Shown: positions 8,118 through 16,020 of the stretch, one piece after another | Layout of the letters: each line of letters begins with the position of its first letter | How positions within the stretch are numbered: position 1 is the stretch's first letter | Assembly (NCBI GenBank): GCA_964548905.1 | Contig: CAZJTL010000003.1 | Span: 1-64,000, forward strand | DNA length: 64,000 nt | DNA from: CAZJTL01 sp964548905 | Lineage (GTDB): Bacteria; Cyanobacteriota; Cyanobacteriia; Cyanobacteriales; Xenococcaceae | Direction of reading: 5' to 3' | Position numbers and translations under genes: made by a program | The notes under the pieces: model-generated | What the model saw: the letters and a program-made list of their open reading frames with translations, nothing else | Told to the model about the DNA's origin: nothing | Databases searched by the model: none

Positions 8118-10307
8118 GTGAATAGCCAAACACCAAAGTTTATTGATTTATTTTCTGGTATTGGAGGGTTTAGACTTGCTTTTGAACAAGCTAGATATGA
8201 ATGCGTCTATTCTTGTGAAATTGACTCAGCTTGTCAAGAAGTATATTGGAAAAATTTCGGAGAAAAACCAAAACCCGATATTACTAAAATTGCTCCCCAA
8301 GACATACCAGATTTTGATGTTTTAACCGCAGGTTTTCCTTGCCAGCCTTTTAGCATTTGTGGCAAGAGACAAGGTTTTCAGGATACGCGAGGTACACTTT
8401 TTTTTCATATATGCGAAATTATAGAAGCGAAACAGCCAAGCGCGATCTTACTAGAAAATGTTAAGCATTTACTTCATCATGATAAAGGTAAAACTTTAGA
8501 CATAATTTTATCTTCTTTAGAAGATTTAGGATATTTAGTGGATTACAAAATTCTCAATGCTAAGGATTTTGGGTTGCCTCAAAATAGAGAAAGAATTATT
8601 ATCATTGCCACCCAAGAAAAAAGATTTAATTTTAGTTTAATTAAAACTATTCAACCTATTCCTAAATTAAAAAATTTTTTGTGTTTACAACAAGATTTTG
8701 AATATTTAAAGGCCGAAGAATATACATTAATTGAAACTCCCAATCAACAAGATTCAGGTTTAATTTTTGTAGGATATCGTAGTAATAAAACTATTTGGAA
8801 AAAGGGTGTAAGACCAAATACTCATCACCTTTCTAGAGTTCATCATCAGCCCAATCGTATTTATTCTACAGAAGGGGTTCATCCTACTATTCCATCACAA
8901 GAAACATCAGGTAGATTTTTTATTTATATTCCCGAACAAAATTCTGTTCGTAAACTTACAATTCAAGAATGCTACAGAATTATGGGATTTCCACCTGATT
9001 TTCAGATTCATCCAGTACTAGGATCTGCTTATAAGCAAGTGGGTAATTCTGTTTGTATTCCTATGATCTATGAATTAGCTTTTCAAATTAAGCAACAAAT
9101 ACTTTCATTAGATTCTCATTTTACTAAGATAAAACCTTTTTTCAATATTCCAAATAAAATAGTTCAACTAGAAATTGTAGGTGTCACTCCAGTGAATCAC
9201 AAAGAAAAGCTTTTGCAGCTATACGATCGAGCGATTGATGTGGAGCCTATTGAAGATGAGATTTTAAATGAATATAAACAATTTATTAGTGTAATAGCAG
9301 ACAATTGTTCTAAACAAAAAGGTGTCTATACTGTTTTATTAACCTTATTAGTACATAAAGTTCTTTTTCCTAGTCAGGATATTAGATTTCATCAATCAAA
9401 TATGACTGGAGGTTTTTCGGGTAGAACTATAGATACTCAATACATTACACCAACTTTAAAAGAACTGGGACTTCCATCTATGGCAGAAAGTGGTTGGCTT
9501 ACTCGTTCTTTAGAACAACCTCATCCCTATAATTTAGATTACAAAGGAAACATTAATAATCAAAGTGTTAAACAAGCTTTCCTTCATTTGATTGATTTTA
9601 TCCAAAATAATCCAGCTAAAGCTGAATTTGTTACTATATTACTTCTACATCAAATTAGACAAGTTACTCAAGCTAATCAAATTAAGATGATAAAAATTGA
9701 TAATGCTGATAAAATTAGCATTGTCACATTAATCCACTCTTTAGAAGACCATTTTAGTTTTAATTACAAAACTTCTGGGGCCTCTAAACTACCAGTAATT
9801 GCCTTTTACGCGATTTATCAAAGTTTAATTCAAGAAGTAGAAAGATATAAATCCTGTTATTTAGAAACATTAGGTAGTCATACAGCATCAGATCTAACTT
9901 CTAAAAAATCAGGAGATATAGAAATTTATGATAAAAATAAAAACTTACTAGAAGTACTAGAAATTAAACATCAAAAAAATATCGATCTGGCAATAGTGTT
10001 AAATGCTAAAGAAAAAATCATAAAATATAATCCCAGAAGATACTACATATTGACATCTGGAGAGATTAAGCAATCAGAATTAGATAAAATAAATACAGAA
10101 ATAAAGTTAATAGCCGATCAACATGGATGTCAAATTATTATTAATGGAATTATACCAACTTTAAAATACTATTTAAGGCTAATTACTTCTATAGAAAATT
10201 TCATAGAAAATTACTCAAATTTATTAGAAATAGATCGAGAATTACAAAGCATTCATAAAGTTAAATGGAATGAAATACTTAATAGTATTTCTCAAAAAAA
10301 TATATAG
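8118..10307 (+). CDS. Fused DNA cytosine-C5 methyltransferase / SacI-like restriction endonuclease
   Basis: One 729-residue chain appears to hold both halves of a type II restriction-modification system. Residues 1-335 are a complete C5-methyltransferase: motif I FIDLFSGIGG, catalytic Cys75 in GFPCQPFS, ENV (113-115), QNRERI (155-160), RIMGFPPDF and the final KQVGNSV (~306-312). Residues ~345-729 resemble SacI-type endonucleases from memory of that family, and contain a PD-(D/E)xK-like core: Asp600 in SGDIEI, then Glu615-x-Lys617 in LEIKH. The target sequence cannot be read from the protein. Start is GTG 8118, the only start that keeps motif I; its ribosome binding site is weak. The gene is visibly more AT-rich than its neighbours and flanked by a 22-bp direct repeat, so transfer is likely. 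Confidence 0.85.
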   Translation: MNSQTPKFIDLFSGIGGFRLAFEQARYECVYSCEIDSACQEVYWKNFGEKPKPDITKIAPQDIPDFDVLTAGFPCQPFSICGKRQGFQDTRGTLFFHICEIIEAKQPSAILLENVKHLLHHDKGKTLDIILSSLEDLGYLVDYKILNAKDFGLPQNRERIIIIATQEKRFNFSLIKTIQPIPKLKNFLCLQQDFEYLKAEEYTLIETPNQQDSGLIFVGYRSNKTIWKKGVRPNTHHLSRVHHQPNRIYSTEGVHPTIPSQETSGRFFIYIPEQNSVRKLTIQECYRIMGFPPDFQIHPVLGSAYKQVGNSVCIPMIYELAFQIKQQILSLDSHFTKIKPFFNIPNKIVQLEIVGVTPVNHKEKLLQLYDRAIDVEPIEDEILNEYKQFISVIADNCSKQKGVYTVLLTLLVHKVLFPSQDIRFHQSNMTGGFSGRTIDTQYITPTLKELGLPSMAESGWLTRSLEQPHPYNLDYKGNINNQSVKQAFLHLIDFIQNNPAKAEFVTILLLHQIRQVTQANQIKMIKIDNADKISIVTLIHSLEDHFSFNYKTSGASKLPVIAFYAIYQSLIQEVERYKSCYLETLGSHTASDLTSKKSGDIEIYDKNKNLLEVLEIKHQKNIDLAIVLNAKEKIIKYNPRRYYILTSGEIKQSELDKINTEIKLIADQHGCQIIINGIIPTLKYYLRLITSIENFIENYSNLLEIDRELQSIHKVKWNEILNSISQKNI

Positions 10308-10309
10308 CA

Positions 10310-10585
10310 ATCGGAAATACTGAGGAAGCGTTATTTCAATCTGAGTTAGGTACAATGGACACAAGGGAACAGGAACAGATTATGCAGATTACTACATCTT
10401 GGGAACAGAAAGGGCAAAGCAATACAATATTACGTCTACTTAACCGTAAACTGGGTAATCTGCCAGAGGAAATCGCCACAAGGATTAAATCTTTAGAACC
10501 GAATCAATTAGATTCTCTGACAGAGGATTTGCTTGATTTTGAAACTTTTGACGACCTTGAGCGATGGTTGAGTAATAATTGTTAG
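10310..10585 (+). pseudogene. 3' remnant of an Rpn/PD-(D/E)xK-transposase-type gene (DUF4351 end)
   Basis: An open frame beginning just after the nuclease stop encodes IGNTEEALFQSELG, continuing through an ATG at 10355 to a 76-residue product. Its tail (LLNRKLGNLPEEIATRIKSL, then LDFETFDDLERWL) is the usual C-terminus of cyanobacterial Rpn-family proteins with a DUF4351 domain. The N-terminal nuclease domain is absent, so this is a truncated leftover, probably cut when the neighbouring methyltransferase-nuclease gene arrived or by decay within the island. The short ATG-initiated product could still be translated, but no function is likely. Confidence 0.65.
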
Positions 10586-10634
10586 TTTTTAGAGATGCTC
10601 TAGTTCTTTAATTCTTAATCACATATTTAAAGCC

Positions 10635-10661
10635 GTTGGGTTTCACTTCGTTTTACCCAAC
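10635..10661. repeat. Palindromic GTTGGGT...ACCCAAC intergenic hairpin
   Basis: Arms GTTGGGT (10635-10641) and ACCCAAC (10655-10661) around a 13-nt loop. Hairpins of this sequence are common between cyanobacterial genes. It may act as a weak bidirectional terminator but has no T-tract. Confidence 0.55.
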
Positions 10662-10677
10662 CTACAGAGCGGCGATC

Positions 10678-10699
10678 TATGGTTGATTGAATAATTGCC
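10678..10699 (+). repeat. 22-bp direct repeat, right copy (island boundary)
   Basis: Identical to 8051-8072. Immediately after it come two HIP1 octamers (10700-10707 and 10732-10739) in inverted arrangement, then the Uma2 gene. Joining the two repeat copies would restore a dnaE-to-Uma2 spacing of about 110 bp. Confidence 0.85.
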
Positions 10700-10781
10700 G
10701 CGATCGCTCTCTGAAAAATGCTAATTAAAAAGCGATCGCGCTAAAATTGAATCCTAAATTTCAATTATCTTCCTACAAGAT

Positions 10782-11357
10782 ATGAGCGCAATAGTTTTAA
10801 ATATTCCTGCGATCGCTAAATTTAATGACGAGCAATTCTATCAACTCTGTCAAGCAAACCGAGATTTAAGGTTTGAACTTACTGCGACAGGAGAATTAAT
10901 CGTTATGCCACCAACGGGAGGAGCGACAGGAAAACGTAATTCAGACATCAATTTTGAATTATCACTTTGGAATCGACAAACAAATTCAGGTGTAGTTTTT
11001 GATTCTTCTACTGGTTTCAAACTTCCCAATGGCGCAAATCGTTCTCCCGATGCTGCATGGATTCCAATAGAAAAATGGAATGCTCTAACACCCGAACAAA
11101 AAGATAAATTTTTGCCTTTGTGTCCAGATTTTGTTATTGAATTGCGTTCTTCCACCGATGTCTTAAAAACGCTTCAAGATAAGATGCAAGAATATATAGA
11201 TAGTGGTACTCGTTTGGGTTGGTTGATTAATCCTCAAGAAAAACAAGTAGAAATTTATCGACAAGGAAGAGAGAAAGAGGTTTTAGATAATCCTATGAAT
11301 CTTTCGGGTGAGGATATTTTGTCTGGATTTGTTTTGAATTTGCAAATGATTTGGTAG
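10782..11357 (+). CDS. Uma2-family (DUF820) putative restriction endonuclease-like protein
   Basis: 191 residues, the usual length for Uma2 proteins, a PD-(D/E)xK-fold family greatly expanded in cyanobacteria and of unknown target. Visible family signatures are the N-terminal YQLCQANRDLRFELTATGEL, the GxxxPNGANRSPDAAW block with putative catalytic Asp90, and PDFVIELRSSTD with Glu120, followed by the helix DKMQEYIDSGTRLGWLI. ATG at 10782. It stands alone, just outside the right boundary of the 22-bp-repeat island. The family is often linked with mobile DNA, but here it probably predates the insertion. Confidence 0.92.
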   Translation: MSAIVLNIPAIAKFNDEQFYQLCQANRDLRFELTATGELIVMPPTGGATGKRNSDINFELSLWNRQTNSGVVFDSSTGFKLPNGANRSPDAAWIPIEKWNALTPEQKDKFLPLCPDFVIELRSSTDVLKTLQDKMQEYIDSGTRLGWLINPQEKQVEIYRQGREKEVLDNPMNLSGEDILSGFVLNLQMIW

Positions 11358-11463
11358 AACTATAAACTGTTCCAAAAACTGAATGTGCGATTCGTCCAGA
11401 CTAAATTTAGCTTAAACCACTCTTTATTTATTTCTCACACAGGCGCAGAGAAGAATAATCACA

Positions 11464-12402
11464 TTGACGCTAATAGTCATTCAACGCATCATAGAGTCGG
11501 GAAGTCGTCAATTAAGTAGGTTCTTAATCTTGAGTAGTTTAAACTTTGCCCTAATCACCCCTAGTTACACTCCAGACTTTGAAAGATGTCGCTTGTTGTG
11601 TCAAAGTGTAGAGCAATTTATTCCCCCTGAAATTAAACACTATATTATTGTCGAACAAAGCGATCTCAAGCTTTTTCGTCAATTGGAAAAACCCAATACT
11701 GAAATATTAGTAGTTGAATCAATTATTCCTTGGTGGATTAGGCGTATACCTGTTTATCGGAAGAGTTGGTTCAGTCTGAAAACGCTTCCTGTCCGCAATT
11801 GGATTATGCAGCAGATTGTCAAAATTGCGGTGATTCAACAGATTGAAGCAGAGATTTCGGTAATTGTGGATTCGGATGTAGCTTTTGTCCGTCCTTTAAG
11901 GGATGAACATTTTATCCGTGATGGTAAAGTCAGACTTTTCCAAGATGTAGTAGGAAATGAGATTCAAAAAAATTGGCATCGTAAATGGCATGAATCTGCT
12001 AGTCGTTTGTTGGGTTTACCCGATGTAGACCCAACTATCCCCGATTATATCGGTCATGTCATCTTTTGGAAGCGCAATCATGTCATCCAGATGTGCGAGC
12101 ATTTAGAGAAGGTTTCTGGGAAGTCTTGGATGGAAACTCTGTTTAATACTTGGAATCTTTCTGAGTTCGTACTGTATGGAATTTTTGTCGATCGCATTCT
12201 CAAAGATAAGTCCGAGCATTATTTGGAATCAGAAAATCTCTGTCACGATTATTGGTTTACTGAATCTCTTTCTCCAGAGCAATTACAAGAATTTTTTCAA
12301 GGAATTCGTCCCGAACACATAGCTGTTATGATCTCTGCTAAGTCAGGAATGTCTGCTGCTGATTATAGCCATTTAGTCGAACAACTCAGGCACACAGATT
12401 AA
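11464..12402 (+). CDS. DUF6492-type protein, glycosyltransferase-like
   Basis: Up to 312 residues. The core begins FALITPSYTPDFERCRLLCQ and has IVDSDVAFVRPL near residue 140, a DxD-like acidic motif of the GT-A fold. This is the pattern of the DUF6492 family, which is thought to be glycosyltransferase-related, but no substrate is known. The longest frame starts at TTG 11464. A TTG at 11530, after an AGTAGG-like ribosome site, would place the conserved FALITPSY block almost at the N-terminus and may be the true start. The 3' end overlaps the convergent Crp/Fnr gene by 30 bp. Confidence 0.7.
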   Translation: MTLIVIQRIIESGSRQLSRFLILSSLNFALITPSYTPDFERCRLLCQSVEQFIPPEIKHYIIVEQSDLKLFRQLEKPNTEILVVESIIPWWIRRIPVYRKSWFSLKTLPVRNWIMQQIVKIAVIQQIEAEISVIVDSDVAFVRPLRDEHFIRDGKVRLFQDVVGNEIQKNWHRKWHESASRLLGLPDVDPTIPDYIGHVIFWKRNHVIQMCEHLEKVSGKSWMETLFNTWNLSEFVLYGIFVDRILKDKSEHYLESENLCHDYWFTESLSPEQLQEFFQGIRPEHIAVMISAKSGMSAADYSHLVEQLRHTD

Positions 12403-13026
12403 ATGATCTTGATGAGTATAAATTAAGTTTTCTCGACGTAATTGTCCCATCAAACGGGTGACAGTGACTCGACTAGCGCCGATCGCGTTGGCAATTTGAG
12501 AGTGAGTTAGAGCAAAAGGTAAACAATAACCTTGTTCTGTTTGTTCGCCGTGTTCTTCGATCGATAGTTTTAAAAAATTTAACAGTCGATCGCTAGTATT
12601 TGTTTGCACGAGAACGCTCAAAAATAATAATTGTCGTTGGTATTGATAAAAAAATGCTTCTAAAACTTCCCGACGAAAATCAGTCCAATTATCTAGATCG
12701 CTCCAATGCAACCAAATTACTGAAGTGAGATCGACTTGACCGTAAGCTTCAATCGTAAAAGGGTTACGAACGATAATATCAAAGGGTTGTCCTTCGGCAA
12801 CTAAACCTAAAAATGCCGTTTCTGTAGAATTATTGTTCTGGATCGTACTTGTCAGTCGAATCGCTCCTCTTTTTACTAGATAAAGTAGTCCCTCTCTAGC
12901 TGGAATTAATTCGTCCTTATAAAAACTATTGTTACGATAATTTTGTCTAGCCCAATCACTAATTTGTTGTCTAATTAAAAAAGGACGAGAAGACCTTGGC
13001 GATCTGGAGAAAGAGTCCATAAGCAA
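12373..13026 (-). CDS. Crp/Fnr-family transcriptional regulator
   Basis: 217 residues. A cyclic-nucleotide-binding-like beta-barrel occupies about residues 30-125, a dimer helix about 130-160, and the C-terminal winged helix carries LTHSQIANAIGASRVTVTRLMGQLRRENLI, close in style to the NtcA recognition helix. The effector pocket does not show a canonical cAMP-binding RxS motif, so it is more likely an NtcA-like or ligand-independent member than a cAMP receptor. The start is taken as the second methionine region (MLMDSF), with either ATG possible. It is divergent from the DALR protein with a 55-bp gap, and could regulate it. Tail-to-tail overlap of 30 bp with the DUF6492 gene is unusual. Confidence 0.88.
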   Translation of the reverse strand: MLMDSFSRSPRSSRPFLIRQQISDWARQNYRNNSFYKDELIPAREGLLYLVKRGAIRLTSTIQNNNSTETAFLGLVAEGQPFDIIVRNPFTIEAYGQVDLTSVIWLHWSDLDNWTDFRREVLEAFFYQYQRQLLFLSVLVQTNTSDRLLNFLKLSIEEHGEQTEQGYCLPFALTHSQIANAIGASRVTVTRLMGQLRRENLIYTHQDHLICVPELFD

Positions 13027-13081
13027 CTGAAAAACTGAAAATACGAAAATTTTCTTTTCTTAACTAAACTTTGCTTTTGTT

Positions 13082-14125
13082 GTGGCAAATAATAATTTTT
13101 ATGAAAAATTTTATTGTTTAAATTGGCGAATTAATCGTCAATGCTTGTCAATTCAAGCTCTGATTGTAAAGTATTTAGTAAACTCAATAGATGAATTTTT
13201 ATTAAAAAAACTTGTAAAAAAAGATACTTGTATTAGCCTACAAAAAAAGGAGATTGAGTTACATAGGTTTTGCGATCGAGGAGAAATTATTTATCGTTGC
13301 TCGATCGCCTATCAATTAGCACCAATACTCGAATTATCATCACAAGAAACTGCTCAACAGTTAGTTGACTTTTTAGTAACCAGCTACCAAAAAACACAAC
13401 TTCCTTCGGGAGAGACAAGAGAAACTCATAACACTGTTGCCTCTTGCCTTTTGCCTTTTGCCTCTGAATCTTACTCATCTTTGAAGATTAAAGCATCATC
13501 CCCAGGATGGATTGATTTTTGTGCAGATAGATTGTTTTTAGCCAATTGGTTGCAGAAATTGAGCGAATTTAACCTCCCTTCATCTTTGTCTCTAACCAAC
13601 AACCTATCCCCCTGCCTTCTCCCCAAGAGAGTTGAGCCTTTTATCTTACAATACGCTCATGTACGCTCTTGCTCCCTGCTGCGTTTGGGAGAACAAACAG
13701 GGTTAATTAAACTTCAAGATCGTCAATTTACTCAGGGGATTTGGCAAATAGAACAACCATTTCCTATTCCTTGGCTCGATCGAGAGGGTAATTTTCTGCT
13801 GGTGCATTTTGCGGAAACTAAACTAATTCTAGAATTATTGGCGGCTATAGATGCTTTATACGCTTTAGGTATTAAAGGGAACAGGGAACTCTTAACAGGG
13901 AACAGTGCATTGACTGTATTAAAAAGTGCAAGTTTGTTTAAAAATGCTTTGTCCTTAAGTGAAGCTTTTCTAGAATTTTGGGATAATTGCCGAATTTATG
14001 AAGAGAATACTGGCAAAAAATCTCAATTAGTTCTAGCAAGATTAGGATTGCTTGCTGCTGTTCAGTTATTGCTGAAAATCTTAATTGAAGAATCGATTGG
14101 TATTGCTGCTTTGGTAGAACTGTGA
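13082..14125 (+). CDS. DALR anticodon-binding-domain protein (ArgS-like, no synthetase core)
   Basis: 347 residues, GTG start. The C-terminal half resembles the arginyl-tRNA synthetase anticodon-binding (DALR) domain: ILQYAHVRSCSLLRLGEQTG near residue 190-210, then alpha-helical segments to the end. The N-terminal part (AYQLAPILELSSQETAQQLV) is reminiscent of the ArgS N-terminal add-on domain. The HIGH/KMSK catalytic domain is missing altogether, so it cannot charge tRNA. A tRNA-binding or regulatory role is only inferred. Bases 13437-13464 are four perfect TTGCCTY heptads within the frame (giving ASCLLPFAS), and an AGGGAAC repeat lies at about 13880-13910, so heptad repeats have expanded inside the coding region. 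Confidence 0.75.
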   Translation: MANNNFYEKFYCLNWRINRQCLSIQALIVKYLVNSIDEFLLKKLVKKDTCISLQKKEIELHRFCDRGEIIYRCSIAYQLAPILELSSQETAQQLVDFLVTSYQKTQLPSGETRETHNTVASCLLPFASESYSSLKIKASSPGWIDFCADRLFLANWLQKLSEFNLPSSLSLTNNLSPCLLPKRVEPFILQYAHVRSCSLLRLGEQTGLIKLQDRQFTQGIWQIEQPFPIPWLDREGNFLLVHFAETKLILELLAAIDALYALGIKGNRELLTGNSALTVLKSASLFKNALSLSEAFLEFWDNCRIYEENTGKKSQLVLARLGLLAAVQLLLKILIEESIGIAALVEL

Positions 14126-14148
14126 AAAAAAATTTTTTCTCAAAAGCA

Positions 14149-14178
14149 TTGACAGTTTTTGAAGCCCTAAATTATATT
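14149..14178 (+). promoter_or_regulatory. Near-consensus sigma-70-type promoter
   Basis: TTGACA (14149-14154), 18-bp spacer, TATATT (14173-14178). Predicted start of transcription is near 14184. No reading frame follows on the plus strand before the convergent fructokinase gene, so it points to a short RNA. Confidence 0.6.
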
Positions 14179-14181
14179 ATT

Positions 14182-14262
14182 GGGCGTGTGAGGAGCGAAC
14201 CAGTTAGGGAGTCGAGACGAAACACGGCAAGTCGTTGACTCCCTTCCTGATTTCATTTATTC
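14182..14262 (+). ncRNA. Candidate small RNA with strong 3' hairpin
   Basis: About 80 nt downstream of the promoter at 14149-14178. It starts GGGCGTGTGAGGAGCGAAC and ends in a stem with arms GGGAGTC (14207-14213) and GACTCCC (14237-14243), with a smaller inner pairing (GACGA with TCGTT), followed by a T-rich stretch. There is no ORF. The opposite strand reads CTCCTCACAC between two hairpins, the motif of the cyanobacterial Yfr1 RNA, but lacks an evident promoter and T-tract there, so either strand might be the RNA. It could also serve as the terminator for the DALR gene. Confidence 0.45.
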
Positions 14263-14271
14263 GAGTTTTTG

Positions 14272-15258
14272 CTATCTTTTACTTGTATTCGAGTAGAGAA
14301 AATCTTCTACTTCTGATGCAGTTGGTTGAGCAGCGATCGCCCCAGGTTTAGTAGTTGTTAACCCACCAACAGCACAAGCATAAATAACTATATCTCTAGC
14401 TATTTGCGGATTGGCAAGACCAGAAATTTTCTTTTTACATAACTGATGCAGGAAACCAGCCAAAAAAGCATCTCCTGCACCTGTAGTATCTTGTACGCTA
14501 ACTTTGGGAGGAGTAACCTTGCCTTCATTGTCACTGAGACAATAGCCGACATCACCAGCGCCTCTAGTTACTAAAACACCTTCTACGGTATCGAGTTGGT
14601 AACAGATCGCTCCCGCATCGGTAGTATTAAATAGCCATTTGGCTTCCTCATCGGTAAGCTTGAGAAAATCAATATATTGCCAAAGTTTTTTGATTAAGGG
14701 TAGCGCTTCGTTGGCATCCCGCCAAAACATTGGTCGCCAATTAATATCTAAGACAATTTTCATATTATATTGATCTGCCAGCTCAAGAGCGCGGAAAATG
14801 GCTGCTCTGGTTTGAGGATAAGCTAATTCTAAAGTACCCAGAACCAAATATTCTGCATCTAGAAATAATTGCTCTGGTAAAGACGAGGCATTTAGATAAG
14901 CATCAGCAAAGCGATCTGGTTCTAAACCCCCAAAGCCAGCAAAAGAGCGATCGCCAGTCTCAGAACGCAGCACATACACATTTCTAGTAGGTGCTGTGAG
15001 ATGGCGCTGTACGCCCCTAGTATCCACTCCAATCGATTCTAAAAGCTGGACTAGTCGATCTCCTGGCTCGTCTTTACCGACACAGCCAAGAAAAGCTGCT
15101 GGTGTTCCCAATTTAACTAAAGCAGAGGCGACATTAGCTAATGCGCCCCCTGGATAAGGAGTCCACGATGCTACTTCAGACAATAAACGCCCAGCTCGAT
15201 CGGCAAGCAGATCGAATAAAATTTCGCCTAAACAAAGAATACGAGGAGGATTAGTCAC
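14272..15258 (-). CDS. PfkB-family carbohydrate kinase, probable fructokinase
   Basis: 328 residues. PfkB/ribokinase fold with the first signature GGALANVASALVKLG near residue 37 and the anion-hole signature DTTGAGDAFLAGF near residue 260, whose Asp is the catalytic base. Sequence style and length match cyanobacterial fructokinases, which phosphorylate fructose to fructose-6-phosphate. This fits the sucrose synthase encoded elsewhere in the window, since sucrose cleavage releases fructose, but the genes are 35 kb apart. ATG at 15258. It is convergent with the candidate small RNA. Substrate assignment is inference. Confidence 0.88.
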   Translation of the reverse strand: MTNPPRILCLGEILFDLLADRAGRLLSEVASWTPYPGGALANVASALVKLGTPAAFLGCVGKDEPGDRLVQLLESIGVDTRGVQRHLTAPTRNVYVLRSETGDRSFAGFGGLEPDRFADAYLNASSLPEQLFLDAEYLVLGTLELAYPQTRAAIFRALELADQYNMKIVLDINWRPMFWRDANEALPLIKKLWQYIDFLKLTDEEAKWLFNTTDAGAICYQLDTVEGVLVTRGAGDVGYCLSDNEGKVTPPKVSVQDTTGAGDAFLAGFLHQLCKKKISGLANPQIARDIVIYACAVGGLTTTKPGAIAAQPTASEVEDFLYSNTSKR

Positions 15259-15316
15259 GATCGATCGATAATAATCTCAACTTTCCTTCCCAGCGTACAC
15301 TTAGTGCGATCGATTT

Positions 15317-15763
15317 CTAAATTTCACCACGAATTTCTTCAACAATGCCATCACGCATGACAACTTCTACGTTCATTTTTTTAACTAAGTTATCTCCCTT
15401 ATCAAGACGAAATACGCTTTCCATCTGTGCTTGAACTACTTCTTGCTCCAATTCTAATAATTGGATTTGTTGCAATTGTTGAAGTAGCTGACTTTTTTTA
15501 TCGAGAATTTCATTTTTTTTCTGATTGACTTGCAATTGAATGCTTTCAATCTGCTGCATCACTTGAGCAGAAGGAGGCTTGAGATTATTTTTTTGAATTT
15601 CTTCTACGGTTCTTTGCGCCTGCATTTCTAATTGCTGCATTTGTCCATCTAACTGAGACACTTGTGCTTGTAATTGTTGCTGTACTTCTTCTTTCCAACG
15701 AGGAGTAACGATCGCCTTAACAGTAACTGGTCGTTTTAAAAGTAAACCTGTTCCAGTATTCAT
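15317..15763 (-). CDS. YlqD family protein
   Basis: 148 residues. N-terminal LLLKRPVTVKAIVTPRWKEE followed by a long Gln-rich coiled coil (residues ~25-115) and a short C-terminal beta segment (VEVVMRDGIVEEIRGEI). This is the layout of YlqD proteins, of unknown function. It lies 58 bp upstream of the fructokinase on the same strand, so the two may be cotranscribed. The Gln-rich helix would oligomerise. Confidence 0.85.
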   Translation of the reverse strand: MNTGTGLLLKRPVTVKAIVTPRWKEEVQQQLQAQVSQLDGQMQQLEMQAQRTVEEIQKNNLKPPSAQVMQQIESIQLQVNQKKNEILDKKSQLLQQLQQIQLLELEQEVVQAQMESVFRLDKGDNLVKKMNVEVVMRDGIVEEIRGEI

Positions 15764-15825
15764 AATTTATTTCCTTGAATTGTTCCTTGTCATTTGTCTT
15801 CGGTTACTGGTTAATTGTCAACTCC

Positions 15826-16008
15826 CTTCGGGAGAGGGAACAGGGAGCAGGGAGCAGGGAGCAAGGGGAGCTTCGGTGTGCGGAAGAGGTTTCGGTGTGT
15901 AGGGAGACGGGGAGACTGGGAAAAAAATGATACCCTATTGCCTATTGCCTCCTGCCTCTTGCCTAACTGCTGCCTGCTGCCTGCTGCCTGCTCCCTTTTT
16001 CTACAATG
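15826..16008. repeat. Heptad repeat block with opposed arms (AGGGAGC / CTGCTGC types)
   Basis: The left part holds AGGGAGC-type units (15840-15865); the right part holds TTGCCTA/TTGCCTC and CTGCCTG units (15935-15995), which read as the complement of similar units. The two parts can pair into a long imperfect hairpin. Apparent reading frames across it on both strands are low-complexity and not genes. Confidence 0.75.
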
Positions 16009-16020
16009 AACCATGAACTA

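Noticed and set aside
14160..14200. Yfr1 on the minus strand as the only reading of the hairpin region
   Set aside because: Motif CTCCTCACAC is present but the second hairpin has no T-tract and no minus-strand promoter was seen; kept only as an alternative.
15811..16014. Small proteins predicted on both strands within the heptad repeat block
   Set aside because: They consist almost wholly of translated repeats (GSREQ-, CLLPAACS-like) and have no other support.
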